A stretch of 64,000 bases of DNA from Planktophila turicensis (GCA_965234405.1 OZ248346.1), one strand, 5' to 3'. Numbered from the stretch's first letter, positions 1-8,643 are shown. Notes: generated by a model not told the origin, from the letters alone. Made by a program: numbers and translations.

Positions 1-918
1 GCGGTCGTTGCTGCCCTGATTTCAACAGTTGGAATTTTTCCAGCAGAAGCAGCTCCAAAGAACCAGGCACGTGCTGTTGCGCAGCCTGATTGGCTAGAGC
101 AGAACCTTGATAACCCAAAGGTTCGCATTATTGAAGTAAGCACCGAGCCAGGTATCTACGAGCGCGGTCACATCAAGAACGCTGTGAAGTTTGTTTGGCA
201 TACCGATCTTGTTGACACTGTTAATCGCGACATCATCAACGCAAAGAACTTCAGCAAGCTAGTTCAGAAGGCTGGAATCAGCGATGACACAACTGTCGTT
301 CTCTACGGCGATAAGAACAACTGGTTCGCTGCATGGGGCGCATGGATCTTTAACATCTACGGTCAGAAGGATGTTCGCGTCCTCGACGGTGGTCGCGTTA
401 AGTGGGAGAAAGATGGACGCGCACTTACAACCGCAGTTCCAACATTTGCAGCAGGAAACTTCGCAGTTTCTAAGGGCGATAAGACACTTCGCGCAACACT
501 GATCAACGATGTTCTTCCAATCGCAAAGAAGCGCGTTAAGGCAGATCTGATTGATATCCGTTCAGCTGATGAATACAACGGTAAAGTCTTTGCTCCAGCT
601 GGTTTCCAGGAGCTCGCGGTTCGCGCCGGACATATCCCAGGTGCGATCAACATCCCATGGGGCCTTAACGTAAATTCAGATGGAACATTTAAGACAGTTG
701 CAGAGCTCAAGAAGCTATACGCGGATAAGGGTGTCGATGGAAAGCAGAACATCATCACGTACTGCCGTATCGGTGAGCGTTCATCACTTACTTGGTTCGT
801 TCTTAGCGAAATCCTTGGATATAACGTGAAGAACTACGACGGTTCATGGACTGAATACGGAAACTCTGTAGGCGTTCCAATCGTCAACAATGCAGGAACT
901 ATTTGGGGAGCTGCATAA
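1..918 (+). CDS. Secreted thiosulfate sulfurtransferase (rhodanese), 5' end missing
   Basis: The open frame runs in from the left edge, so the true start lies outside the window. The first visible residues (AVVAALISTVGIFPAEAAPK) look like the end of a signal peptide with an AEA cleavage site, so the protein is probably exported. Two rhodanese-like domains follow: an inactive N-terminal one (GHIKNAVKF... LDGGRVKWE) and a C-terminal one with the active-site Cys at base 763 in CRIGERSS. This is the thiosulfate:cyanide sulfurtransferase layout, in which sulfane sulfur is passed through a Cys persulfide. The stop overlaps the next gene, a YeeE/YedE sulfur transporter, by 16 nt. That suggests coupled translation and a joint role in periplasmic sulfur handling. 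The family is clear; the physiological acceptor is not. Confidence 0.9.
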   Translation, partial: AVVAALISTVGIFPAEAAPKNQARAVAQPDWLEQNLDNPKVRIIEVSTEPGIYERGHIKNAVKFVWHTDLVDTVNRDIINAKNFSKLVQKAGISDDTTVVLYGDKNNWFAAWGAWIFNIYGQKDVRVLDGGRVKWEKDGRALTTAVPTFAAGNFAVSKGDKTLRATLINDVLPIAKKRVKADLIDIRSADEYNGKVFAPAGFQELAVRAGHIPGAINIPWGLNVNSDGTFKTVAELKKLYADKGVDGKQNIITYCRIGERSSLTWFVLSEILGYNVKNYDGSWTEYGNSVGVPIVNNAGTIWGAA

Positions 919-2162
919 TTTCTACTCTTCATACACAGAGCAGCAACTCCGGTAACCCCGGGGTTGCTGCTTCTGCATGGACACGTGCAGAAAAGATTCG
1001 CACTGCAATCTCTTTTGCAGTTATCGCATCCTTACTTCTGACTGCATTTATTCTCTCTTCAAATGTCAATAACTCAACTGCACCAATCTCTCTTCTGATT
1101 GGTATGAGCCTTGGCCTATTGCTCGAACGTGGCCGTTTCTGTTTCTTCTGTATCTTCCGCGATGGAATCGAAGATAAGAACACCACCCCATTTATTTCAG
1201 TTCTCGTTGCAATCGCAACAGGATCAATCGGTTATGCGCTGATCTTCGGTCAGTTCTTACCTGATACCAGTACAGATCGCCTGCCACCGGTGGCTCACAT
1301 CGGACCCGTCAGTTGGGTATTAGCAGTAGCTGCATTCGCTTTCGGTATTGGTATGGCGCTTTCGGGTGCATGTATCAGCGGCCATCTATATCGACTTGGT
1401 CAGGGTTACCTTCGCGCAATACCTGCGCTGATTGGAACTCTTATTGGTTTTGTTATTGCCTTCCTAACGTGGAACTGGCTCTACCTCAATGCAATCTCTG
1501 ATGCACCAACAATTTGGTTGCCACATTACGTCGGATATTCAGGTGCGCTACTTATTACTTTGGCAGCTCTGCTTGGCCTTGCCTTCTTTGCAATTCGCAA
1601 GGGCGTTAACTCAGATCCAATTCGTAAAGAACCAGCTACATCACTTTCACTTTCAGCATCGCTGAAATCGCTGATTACAGATCGCTGGAGCCCAATCGCA
1701 ACAGGTGCAATCGTTGGAGTAGTCGGAACTATCGCCTACCTTCGCGTTGAACCGCTTGGTGTTACACGTCAGCTCAGCACAACAGCGCGCACATTTATGG
1801 ATGCCCAAGGCATTGGCACTGACACTCTCGTTGGTCTTGATCGCATGGCTGGATGTATTGCAGTTGTCGCCGAGACAATTACCAATAACGGCTGGCTTGT
1901 TATTGGACTTGTTGGAACATCATTTGCTGCAGCTTTTGCAGGTGGCCGATTCAAATTTTCAAAGCTCACCGCAAAGAATTCATCGACTGCTCTTATCGGT
2001 GGAATTCTTCTTGGCTGGGGCTCAATGACTTCTTTGGGTTGCACCATCGGTGTGCTTCTCTCAGGAACTCAAGCATTTGCACTCTCCGGTTGGCTCTTCT
2101 TCGCCTTTGTATTCCTCGGTAGTTACGTTGGAATCAAGTTGAAGTTTCATACAACTGGCTGA
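903..2162 (+). CDS. YeeE/YedE family sulfur-compound transporter
   Basis: A 419-residue polytopic membrane protein of two related halves. Family marks include LLERGRFCFFCIFRDG in the first half, SGACISGHLYRLGQGY in the middle and LGCTIGVLLSG near the C-terminus, the small-residue and Cys-rich motifs of YeeE/YedE proteins. Characterised members (TsuA) import thiosulfate. The TTG start at 903 is chosen because an AGGA sits about 7 nt upstream and the overlap with the rhodanese implies coupling; a later start near residue 20 is possible because the first 25 residues look non-conserved. Its partner is the upstream secreted rhodanese. The 3' end overlaps the convergent diguanylate cyclase gene by 16 nt. 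Confidence 0.85.
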   Translation: MGSCIISTLHTQSSNSGNPGVAASAWTRAEKIRTAISFAVIASLLLTAFILSSNVNNSTAPISLLIGMSLGLLLERGRFCFFCIFRDGIEDKNTTPFISVLVAIATGSIGYALIFGQFLPDTSTDRLPPVAHIGPVSWVLAVAAFAFGIGMALSGACISGHLYRLGQGYLRAIPALIGTLIGFVIAFLTWNWLYLNAISDAPTIWLPHYVGYSGALLITLAALLGLAFFAIRKGVNSDPIRKEPATSLSLSASLKSLITDRWSPIATGAIVGVVGTIAYLRVEPLGVTRQLSTTARTFMDAQGIGTDTLVGLDRMAGCIAVVAETITNNGWLVIGLVGTSFAAAFAGGRFKFSKLTAKNSSTALIGGILLGWGSMTSLGCTIGVLLSGTQAFALSGWLFFAFVFLGSYVGIKLKFHTTG

Positions 2163-3523
2163 GAACGAACCACACCAACTCCGCTGCGCTTTGCTTCATA
2201 CATAGCTGCATCTGCGCGCTCAAGTAGCGCGCCTTTGCCATCGTTATAGACATGGCCGATTGCAACGCCCACTGTGATCAGATGGCCTTCAATCGTAAAT
2301 GGATAACTCACCGTTGCCTGCAGCGCTTGTGCAGCTTCTAGCGTCTCTTCGTAACTCCCTGAGATCAGCACGCCGAATTCATCGCCACCTAACCGGGCAA
2401 GAATCGCGCCTGTTGGAAGTGATCTACTAAACCGCGCAGCAACTTGTTGGAGCAATACATTTCCGAGTTCGTGCCCGTAGGTGTCATTCACGGGCTTAAA
2501 CTCATTGAGGTCAAGAAGCAGTAGCGCACCTTCTGTCTTTGAGAAATTATCTAGCTCTGCAATTAGCCTGCGACGATTTGGTAAGCCAGTCATATCGTCG
2601 GTGCGGGCCATCACTTTCTCTTCACCCAAATTCTTCGCTTGCCGAATCACGATTGTCATGCGCGTAAATGCAAGAAAGAGAGTTCCGATTGCAGGGGCGA
2701 CAATAAACATTGGAAATATGCCAGGTCGCAGAGCGATGAGTGCCAACAACGTTGGACTCATAAAGATAGAGAGTGCGATAAAGACAGGATGAATGGTGAC
2801 ATCGTGTCCACCCTTGCTCTGCTGTAACCAGAGCGATGATGCAATCAGGACGATTCCAACTAGCCATCCGTCGTCTGTTAACTGTCCAAATCGATAGTTG
2901 TCGCTGACGGCAAGCCAGAGAAAGAGCAGATCTGATGCGGAAAAAATCGCGATACCAAGAAATAACAGCGCCGGCCGCGCCTGAAGTCGATGCGTGACAA
3001 GTGCAACCGAAGCAATGACCAGAAGAAGCAAATCACACACTGGATAAAGAAGTGAGAAGAATTGATCTTGCAGGTTAATCAGAGATTGTGGAAAGACGCG
3101 CGATAGAAAGAGCGCAGTAGCAATTGATGAAATACCAAGACCAAAGATTGCAGAGTCCAATAGTTCAAGTGGATTAAGTCGTCGCCCGCGCACCAATGAA
3201 CGCGGAATCGCAACAAGGGCGCATGGGTAAAAGAGTGCGTAGCTAGCTTGCGCAAAGAGCTGTGCGCTAACGGGCAGCAGATAGAACTCGCCATAGCTAT
3301 TGAGCAGCGAACCGATTCCCCAGAATGTAATTGCAAGACAAGCGCTTGCAACTGCGACGGGGTCGTTACTCAAAGGCGATTGGGCGATTGCGATGACTGC
3401 AGCAATCCAAATTACGTTATAGAGAATGAGATCAAGGAAGATAGAACGCTCTTGCGTGAAGAGCTTAAAAACAAGATGTGAAGCCAGAAGAGCATGGGGG
3501 AGCCATCGGAGAACGCGGTACAT
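2147..3523 (-). CDS. Membrane-bound GGDEF diguanylate cyclase
   Basis: A 458-residue protein. About the first 290 residues form a multi-helix membrane module of no named sensor type that I recognise. The C-terminal GGDEF domain starts at TDDMTGLPNRRR and carries an intact GGDEF signature at residues 379-383 (ARLGGDEFGVL), so it should make cyclic di-GMP from two GTP. The usual inhibitory I-site (RxxD five residues before GGDEF) is absent; PTGA stands there, so product inhibition through that site is unlikely. No EAL or HD-GYP phosphodiesterase is visible in the window. The gene is convergent with the sulfur transporter and ends inside its last codons. Confidence 0.9.
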   Translation of the reverse strand: MYRVLRWLPHALLASHLVFKLFTQERSIFLDLILYNVIWIAAVIAIAQSPLSNDPVAVASACLAITFWGIGSLLNSYGEFYLLPVSAQLFAQASYALFYPCALVAIPRSLVRGRRLNPLELLDSAIFGLGISSIATALFLSRVFPQSLINLQDQFFSLLYPVCDLLLLVIASVALVTHRLQARPALLFLGIAIFSASDLLFLWLAVSDNYRFGQLTDDGWLVGIVLIASSLWLQQSKGGHDVTIHPVFIALSIFMSPTLLALIALRPGIFPMFIVAPAIGTLFLAFTRMTIVIRQAKNLGEEKVMARTDDMTGLPNRRRLIAELDNFSKTEGALLLLDLNEFKPVNDTYGHELGNVLLQQVAARFSRSLPTGAILARLGGDEFGVLISGSYEETLEAAQALQATVSYPFTIEGHLITVGVAIGHVYNDGKGALLERADAAMYEAKRSGVGVVRSQPVV

Positions 3524-3537
3524 CTAGTGAATTAAAT

Positions 3538-3590
3538 AAGTAAGGCTTCCACCTATAAATAGGGGAAGCCTTACTTCTAAAGCGTTTTTT
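3538..3590. terminator. Strong intrinsic hairpin between two minus-strand genes
   Basis: A perfect 13-bp stem (AAGTAAGGCTTCC at 3538-3550 with its complement at 3564-3576) is extended by an inner CCTAT/ATAGG stem. On the plus strand a run of six T follows at 3585-3590; on the minus strand the hairpin is followed by TTATTTAATT-like sequence. It most likely ends the transcript of the secreted coiled-coil gene (minus strand) and blocks read-through in the other direction. Confidence 0.75.
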
Positions 3591-3595
3591 AAGAG

Positions 3596-4204
3596 TTAGA
3601 AACCCTTTGCACAGAGGAGATTCGCTGAAGCCTTCGCATCTGCTGCGTTGGTCTTGAGCTGTCCTGGAGCGCTGAGAAGAAGTGCCTTCTTCGCTTCGAG
3701 GTCCTTTACCTGTGTTGAGAGCTTGGTCTTTGAACCACTGAGAACGAGAACAGCATTTGCAAGCTTTGAGATTGCAGTCGCAAGCTTCTGCTTATCTGCA
3801 GAGTTTGTTGATGCATTCATCGTTGCCTGGAACTGCGTTACCTGTGCTCGTGCTTTATCAAGTGCTGCAGTTGTGCTGGCAAGGGCCGCGGATGCAGATG
3901 CGAATTCAGCATCAAGAGCTGCGGTCTGCTCTGAAACGTTTGCAAGATCTGCCTGAGCCTTCACTGCTGCTTGGTACTGACCAACTGCAGTAAGGCACTC
4001 AGCTGAAAGCCATGTGAGCTTTGAATTCTTAACCAATGGGTTCTTCGCGCACTTGTACTTGTAACCAGAAACGGTAGTTGTTGCATTCACCTTCTTGCAG
4101 GCGACACCGTTGCTAATTTTGGTTGCAGCAGATGCTGGCGCTGCAGAGATGCCGCTTGCCATAAGGACTGCAGCTACGAGTGAGACTGAAACTTTGCGAA
4201 ACAT
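3596..4204 (-). CDS. Secreted Ala-rich coiled-coil protein with N-terminal Cys motif
   Basis: No named family is recognised. The ATG at 4204 is preferred over the upstream ATG at 4216 because a GGAGGA Shine-Dalgarno lies between them. The product (about 202 residues) has a clean signal peptide ending near APASAA. The mature N-terminus carries a short module (NGVACKKVN... SGYKYKCAKNP... KLTWLSAEC) with three Cys. From about residue 75 onward it is an Ala/Gln/Lys-rich helical region with heptad character, ending in a final Cys (LLCAKGF). Similar C-x-YxC-x-KLxW modules are, from memory, common in exported proteins of planktonic actinobacteria. A cell-envelope or surface role is an inference. It stands alone and ends in a strong terminator. 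Confidence 0.75.
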   Translation of the reverse strand: MFRKVSVSLVAAVLMASGISAAPASAATKISNGVACKKVNATTTVSGYKYKCAKNPLVKNSKLTWLSAECLTAVGQYQAAVKAQADLANVSEQTAALDAEFASASAALASTTAALDKARAQVTQFQATMNASTNSADKQKLATAISKLANAVLVLSGSKTKLSTQVKDLEAKKALLLSAPGQLKTNAADAKASANLLCAKGF

Positions 4205-4316
4205 AATTTCCTCCATTAGATACGTCGCTATGGTATCTAGCCAATATTGATTTTTACGCGTGACTGGGCGGTAGGACCATGGAATTTCATGTGAATTAGC
4301 ACCGTCATACGTCCTG

Positions 4317-4322
4317 TATGAT
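4317..4322 (+). promoter_or_regulatory. Candidate -10 box for the DEAD-box helicase leader
   Basis: TATGAT matches the -10 consensus closely. No good -35 is present (TTAGCA about 15 nt upstream is the best). A start near 4329 would give a 5' leader of about 150 nt that contains all four hairpins listed separately. Confidence 0.35.
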
Positions 4323-4362
4323 TAAGCCATCGAAGCATCCCGCATCGATGTACTTCCCCCCA

Positions 4363-4465
4363 AAGTGCGCCACATGGCCACTTACTTGCGAGTCTTATCA
4401 AGACCCTGATGGCGCTGGTTTTAAACCAGATCTGACCATCTAACCGAGACGCGCTTGTCGTCTCG
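4363..4465 (+). promoter_or_regulatory. Structured 5' leader with four successive hairpins
   Basis: Four inverted repeats occur in a row upstream of the helicase ATG at 4482: AAGTG/CACTT (4363-4367 with 4379-4383), GTCTT-ATC-AAGAC (4392-4404), CTGGTTT-T-AAACCAG (4415-4429, flanked by GATGG 4408-4412 and CCATC 4436-4440 that can extend it), and CGAGACG/CGTCTCG (4445-4451 with 4459-4465). The last ends 16 nt before the ATG and could affect ribosome access. Long structured leaders are known for cold-induced and autoregulated RNA helicase genes; that this one acts so is inference. I do not match it to a named RNA family. Confidence 0.45.
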
Positions 4466-4481
4466 ATTGGTGTCTATTTTC

Positions 4482-6644
4482 ATGTCTCTACAAACACGTA
4501 CCGCTGCTCCCGGAAAAGCTCGTCGCGCAGCCAAAGGTAAGCCCCGCCATACATCAGCTCAGAAGGCAGCCCGTAAGACTGTGGTTGCAAAGCCAGCTGC
4601 TCGCGGAACTGCAAAGCGAAGCGCTCCTGTAAAGGAAGCAGCATCAACTGCAGCACGCACAACGGCACAGACTTCACGTTATTCAGATCGCGAGAACGTC
4701 ACTAAGAAGGATGTACGTCTTGCAGATCGTTCAAAGCTACGCGCACAGCGTTTCCAGGAGCGCACAGCTTCTAAGTCAAAGAACATCGAGGGTGCTCCAA
4801 AGGGCAACCCAAAGCAGTCACGCGAAGAGCGCACATTTGAAAAGCCAAAGAAAGCTTTCAAATCTGCAGGAGATCGTCCAGCAAAGACTTTCAAACCAGC
4901 TGGAGAACGTCCAGCTACTAAGCCACAGTCACGCGCTGCAAAGTTCATTGCAGATCGCACAGAACGTGCAGAGCGTCCTTTCCGTCCAGAGCGTTTAGAG
5001 CGACCAGCGAAGTCTGACGTTCGTCCAACAACACGTCGCGAGGCAGTTAAGGCGAAGGTTGCTCACTCTGATGACGGCCGTCCAAACTTCGTTCCACAGA
5101 AGCGCGAAAAATATAATCCTTCAGCACCGCAGTCAGCTGCGCAGCGTCGTGGAGATTCACCACGTACACCTGCTAAGCCACCACGCGATCGTCGTAACGA
5201 TTCACGCAACGATTCACCTGCGTATGCACGCGATGATTTCCGCGCATCAAAGACACATAACAAGGCAGCTGTCGATTTTGGCGCTGACGATAATTACATT
5301 TCAGTCAACCTAGCTGATGCGAACCTCGTAGAAGCAACGCCACTTACTGAAGTAACAACATCATTCCGCGATCTCGGTATTGCACCTGCGCTCGCAAATG
5401 CATTGAATGCGCAAGGAATTACGCATCCATTCCCAATCCAGATTGCAACACTTCCCGATGCTCTTGCAGGCCATGACATCTTGGGTCGCGGTCAGACTGG
5501 TTCAGGAAAGACTCTTGCATTCAGCCTCGCGTTGCTGACAAATATTTCAAATAAGGTCGCGCGCCCTCACAAGCCATTGGCACTTATCTTGACCCCTACT
5601 CGCGAACTCGCGCAGCAGATCGACGAAGTTCTTCGTCCACTTGCACGCGCTGTTGGCCACGAATCAGTAGTTATCGCAGGCGGAATGCCGTATGCAAAGC
5701 AGATCACTGCAATGCGTAAGGCGACAGCAATCTTGGTTGCAACTCCTGGTCGTTTGATTGACCTTCTCAACAAGAATGAAGTTCAGCTCGATCAACTTCA
5801 AATCACAGTTCTTGATGAAGCAGATCAGATGGCAGATATGGGCTTCCTTCCTGTCGTTAAGGAAATTCTTGATCAGGCACAACTCGATGGACAGCGTCTC
5901 TTGTTCTCAGCAACTCTCGATCGCGGTGTTGATTCACTCGTTCGTCAGTACCTCAAGAACCCAAAGACTCACTCATTGCAGAATGACCGTGCCTCAGTTT
6001 CAACAATGGAACACCACGTTCTTCAGATGCACCCTGGCGATAAAGATGACATCACATCGCAGATTGCAGCTCGTAATGGAAAGACGATTCTCTTCGTAAA
6101 GACTCAGCGCGGTGCAGATCGTCTTGCTGACAAGCTTGCTAACGCAGGTGTACCAGTTGGTGCGTTGCACGGTGGAAAGTCACAGGCAGTTCGTACTCGC
6201 ACACTTGCACTCTTTAAGGAACAAGAGAACTCAGCTCTCGTTGCAACAGATGTTGCAGCACGCGGAATCCACGTTGATGGAATCTCACTCGTTGTTCACG
6301 TTGATCTTCCACAAGATCACAAGGATTACCTGCACCGTTCAGGTCGTACAGCTCGCGCTGGCGAATCAGGAACTGTTGTGACTTTGTCTTCATCAAAGAA
6401 TCAGCGCGCAGTATCCGGCCTTCTCTCACGCGCAGGTGTGACACCGAAGTTTCACGATGTGCGCCCACTCGACGAAAAGCTCATGGTTATCACCGGTGCT
6501 CAAGAGCCTTCAGGTGTTCCTTACGTACCGCCAGTGATGGAGCGCAAGGCTCCTGCAGGTGGCTCACGTTCAGGCGGAGCTCGTCGTGGTGGTTCAGGTA
6601 AGTCTGGCGGATACCGTGGTGGCAACAGCCGCCGTGGACGCTAA
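4482..6644 (+). CDS. DEAD-box ATP-dependent RNA helicase with long basic tails
   Basis: About 720 residues from the ATG at 4482; the in-frame TTG at 4455 lies inside a leader hairpin and is less likely. Residues 1 to about 270 are low-complexity and rich in Lys, Arg, Ala, Ser and Pro, probably disordered and RNA-binding. The helicase core follows: Q motif region (FRDLGIAPALANAL), motif I GQTGSGKT (about 337-344), Ia PTRELAQQ, TPGR, motif II DEAD (445-448), motif III SAT, and motif VI HRSGRTARAG (about 617). The tail is Gly/Arg-rich (RSGGARRGGSGKSGG), as in RhlE/DeaD/CsdA types. It likely unwinds structured RNA in ribosome assembly or mRNA decay. A multi-hairpin leader precedes it. Confidence 0.92.
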   Translation: MSLQTRTAAPGKARRAAKGKPRHTSAQKAARKTVVAKPAARGTAKRSAPVKEAASTAARTTAQTSRYSDRENVTKKDVRLADRSKLRAQRFQERTASKSKNIEGAPKGNPKQSREERTFEKPKKAFKSAGDRPAKTFKPAGERPATKPQSRAAKFIADRTERAERPFRPERLERPAKSDVRPTTRREAVKAKVAHSDDGRPNFVPQKREKYNPSAPQSAAQRRGDSPRTPAKPPRDRRNDSRNDSPAYARDDFRASKTHNKAAVDFGADDNYISVNLADANLVEATPLTEVTTSFRDLGIAPALANALNAQGITHPFPIQIATLPDALAGHDILGRGQTGSGKTLAFSLALLTNISNKVARPHKPLALILTPTRELAQQIDEVLRPLARAVGHESVVIAGGMPYAKQITAMRKATAILVATPGRLIDLLNKNEVQLDQLQITVLDEADQMADMGFLPVVKEILDQAQLDGQRLLFSATLDRGVDSLVRQYLKNPKTHSLQNDRASVSTMEHHVLQMHPGDKDDITSQIAARNGKTILFVKTQRGADRLADKLANAGVPVGALHGGKSQAVRTRTLALFKEQENSALVATDVAARGIHVDGISLVVHVDLPQDHKDYLHRSGRTARAGESGTVVTLSSSKNQRAVSGLLSRAGVTPKFHDVRPLDEKLMVITGAQEPSGVPYVPPVMERKAPAGGSRSGGARRGGSGKSGGYRGGNSRRGR

Positions 6645-6651
6645 TTACTAA

Positions 6652-7416
6652 CTAACGCTGCTTCTTACGAACATTCATTCCGATCTGGCGTACAAATTTT
6701 CTTGGAACAGTTGAGATAACTGCAACAAGAATTTTGTATTGCCAGCCAGGAATGCTCACTGGTTTATTTGCGACTGCATCAATCCATGATTGCTCAACTA
6801 ATTTATCTGAGTTAAGCCACATAAATTTTGGTAGCCCACCCATCTTCATGCGGCCGCGCTCATGAAATTCAGTGCGAGTAAATCCTGGGCAGAGCGCTGA
6901 AACTTTCACTCCGCTGCTGGCAAGTTCGGTGTTGAGAGACTCTGAGAGAACTGTTAAATACGATTTAGATGCGCTATATGTTCCGCCTGCAATAAAGCCT
7001 GCAACGGAAGAGACGTTGATTATTGTCCCTGAATTACGTTGCTTCATTCCTGGAATAGCTGTGTGCATCAGGCGCATCGGTGTGCGCACTAATACATCGA
7101 ACATCTGCTGCTCTGCCGTTATATCGCTAGCGCTAAATGCCTTATTAATTCCAAAGCCTGCATTATTAATCAGCACATCAATTTCGTAGGTCTTGATGTA
7201 ATCCTCAACGGATGCGCAACCTTCATTTGTCGAAAGATCTGCCGGCAGAACAAAAGTCTGCACGCCATACTTTTCACGAAGCCCCGCTGCGCGCTCATGA
7301 AGACGTGCTTCATCGCGCGCAACGAGTGCGACGTTATAACCCTTAGACGCTAGTAACCGAGTAAAACTTTCGCCGATTCCAGCAGTTGCACCAGTTACAA
7401 GCGCCCATTGAGCCAT
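6652..7416 (-). CDS. Short-chain dehydrogenase/reductase (SDR)
   Basis: A classical 254-residue SDR. The NAD(P)-binding motif TGATAGIGES is at residues 7-16, NNAGFG follows mid-chain, and the catalytic Tyr/Lys pair sits in YSASKSY with the catalytic Ser shortly before it (NVSSVAG). A basic tail (RQIGMNVRKKQR) closes it. The substrate cannot be read from sequence. Its ATG directly abuts the stop of the upstream saccharopine-dehydrogenase-like gene (no spacer), so the two form an operon and may act on related substrates. Confidence 0.88.
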   Translation of the reverse strand: MAQWALVTGATAGIGESFTRLLASKGYNVALVARDEARLHERAAGLREKYGVQTFVLPADLSTNEGCASVEDYIKTYEIDVLINNAGFGINKAFSASDITAEQQMFDVLVRTPMRLMHTAIPGMKQRNSGTIINVSSVAGFIAGGTYSASKSYLTVLSESLNTELASSGVKVSALCPGFTRTEFHERGRMKMGGLPKFMWLNSDKLVEQSWIDAVANKPVSIPGWQYKILVAVISTVPRKFVRQIGMNVRKKQR

Positions 7417-8643
7417 TTAGATCTCGATTCCCTTTGGTTCTTCTTCGCGGATATGCCATGAAGATCCGTATTCGGCAATTAAATCAAGGAAGGGTTGTGC
7501 TGGGAACCATTCAGGGCCAGCTATTCCTGCTGGTTTCCAACTTCCATTTGCGATGAGCTCCATTGCAATAAGCGGATTGATAGCGGTCTGCCATACAACT
7601 GCTTGATTGCCATAGTTCTTCATCGACCATTCATTATCAACAACGTTGTAGATATAGACAGCCTTTGGCTTGCCATCCTTACCTAAACCTTTAACAAGAG
7701 TTCCTGCACAGGTCTTTCCGTGCATCTTGTCACCAATTGTTGCTGGGTCTGGCAGAAGAGCTGCAAGAAGTTCGCGCGGTGAAACTTCAACGCCTTGCAC
7801 GGAAACTTTCTCTTTCTTATCGAGACCAAGTGTGTGAATAGTCTTCAAGGTCTCAATGAATTGAGCGCCGAGTCCATATTTAAAGCGAACTTCTTTCGCC
7901 TTCACCTTCATTGGAATCAGAACGGCTTCTTCATGCTCAACGTTGACACATTCGACTGGTCCGATGCCTTCAGGGAAGTCATAGGTTTCAAGTTCGCTAA
8001 ATGGTTCGGTTGTATACCAACCGCGACCTTCTTCGAAGATCAAAGGCGGATTAAGACACTCTTCGATTGTTGTCCAGATTGAAAATGATGGAGCGAAGTC
8101 ATAACCGTCAACAGTTAGGTTTGATCCATCCATCACAGCCAAATAATCAATACGAGAGAAGAGTTCATCTTCGGCATAACGCGCGAAGACATCGCTCATT
8201 CCAGGTTCGATACCCATTCCAACAACTGCGTAGTTGCCGTTCTTGTTCCAGGTATCTGCGCGAGCGAATTGTTCGTCGCCAAGTTTTACACCGGGCTTAT
8301 TAAATGGATCGTCGGGATGCGCCTTTGAAAGGGACATCGCCATATCCATGTAATTAACTTTCTCTTCTTCACATGCTAAAAAGATTGGCATTACAAAACG
8401 CGGATCTACCGCGTTCACGACAATATCGGGAGCTGCTTTACGAATGAGAGCGCGAATATCGTTCACATCAGAGGCATCCACCTCCTCCGCAGAGAATCGT
8501 GGGTCATTTACCTTTGTTACGGCTGCTTGAGCTCTGGACAGACTGCGATCTGCAACGACCATCGAAGTAATAAATGGTCTACGTGATGCGATATTTGCGA
8601 TTGCACTGCCAACTCCGCCTGCGCCGATAACGAGCGCTTTCAT
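7417..8643 (-). CDS. Saccharopine dehydrogenase / carboxynorspermidine synthase family protein
   Basis: 408 residues with an N-terminal Rossmann motif GAGGVGSAIA and a C-terminal region containing LLAALLPDP, the layout of the LYS9/carboxy(nor)spermidine dehydrogenase family, which joins or splits an amino acid and an aldehyde by NAD(P)H-dependent reductive amination. It resembles CASDH-type enzymes in length and in the LKALLPDP-like motif, but no decarboxylase (nspC) or polyamine gene is nearby, so lysine versus polyamine metabolism cannot be decided. GAAAGG precedes the ATG as ribosome-binding site. An 8-bp inverted repeat lies 25 nt further upstream. It is the first gene of an operon with the SDR. 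Confidence 0.8.
   Translation of the reverse strand: MKALVIGAGGVGSAIANIASRRPFITSMVVADRSLSRAQAAVTKVNDPRFSAEEVDASDVNDIRALIRKAAPDIVVNAVDPRFVMPIFLACEEEKVNYMDMAMSLSKAHPDDPFNKPGVKLGDEQFARADTWNKNGNYAVVGMGIEPGMSDVFARYAEDELFSRIDYLAVMDGSNLTVDGYDFAPSFSIWTTIEECLNPPLIFEEGRGWYTTEPFSELETYDFPEGIGPVECVNVEHEEAVLIPMKVKAKEVRFKYGLGAQFIETLKTIHTLGLDKKEKVSVQGVEVSPRELLAALLPDPATIGDKMHGKTCAGTLVKGLGKDGKPKAVYIYNVVDNEWSMKNYGNQAVVWQTAINPLIAMELIANGSWKPAGIAGPEWFPAQPFLDLIAEYGSSWHIREEEPKGIEI

Noticed and set aside
363..758. Long antisense ORF across the rhodanese gene
   Set aside because: No ribosome-binding site or recognisable protein; a shadow of the rhodanese codons.
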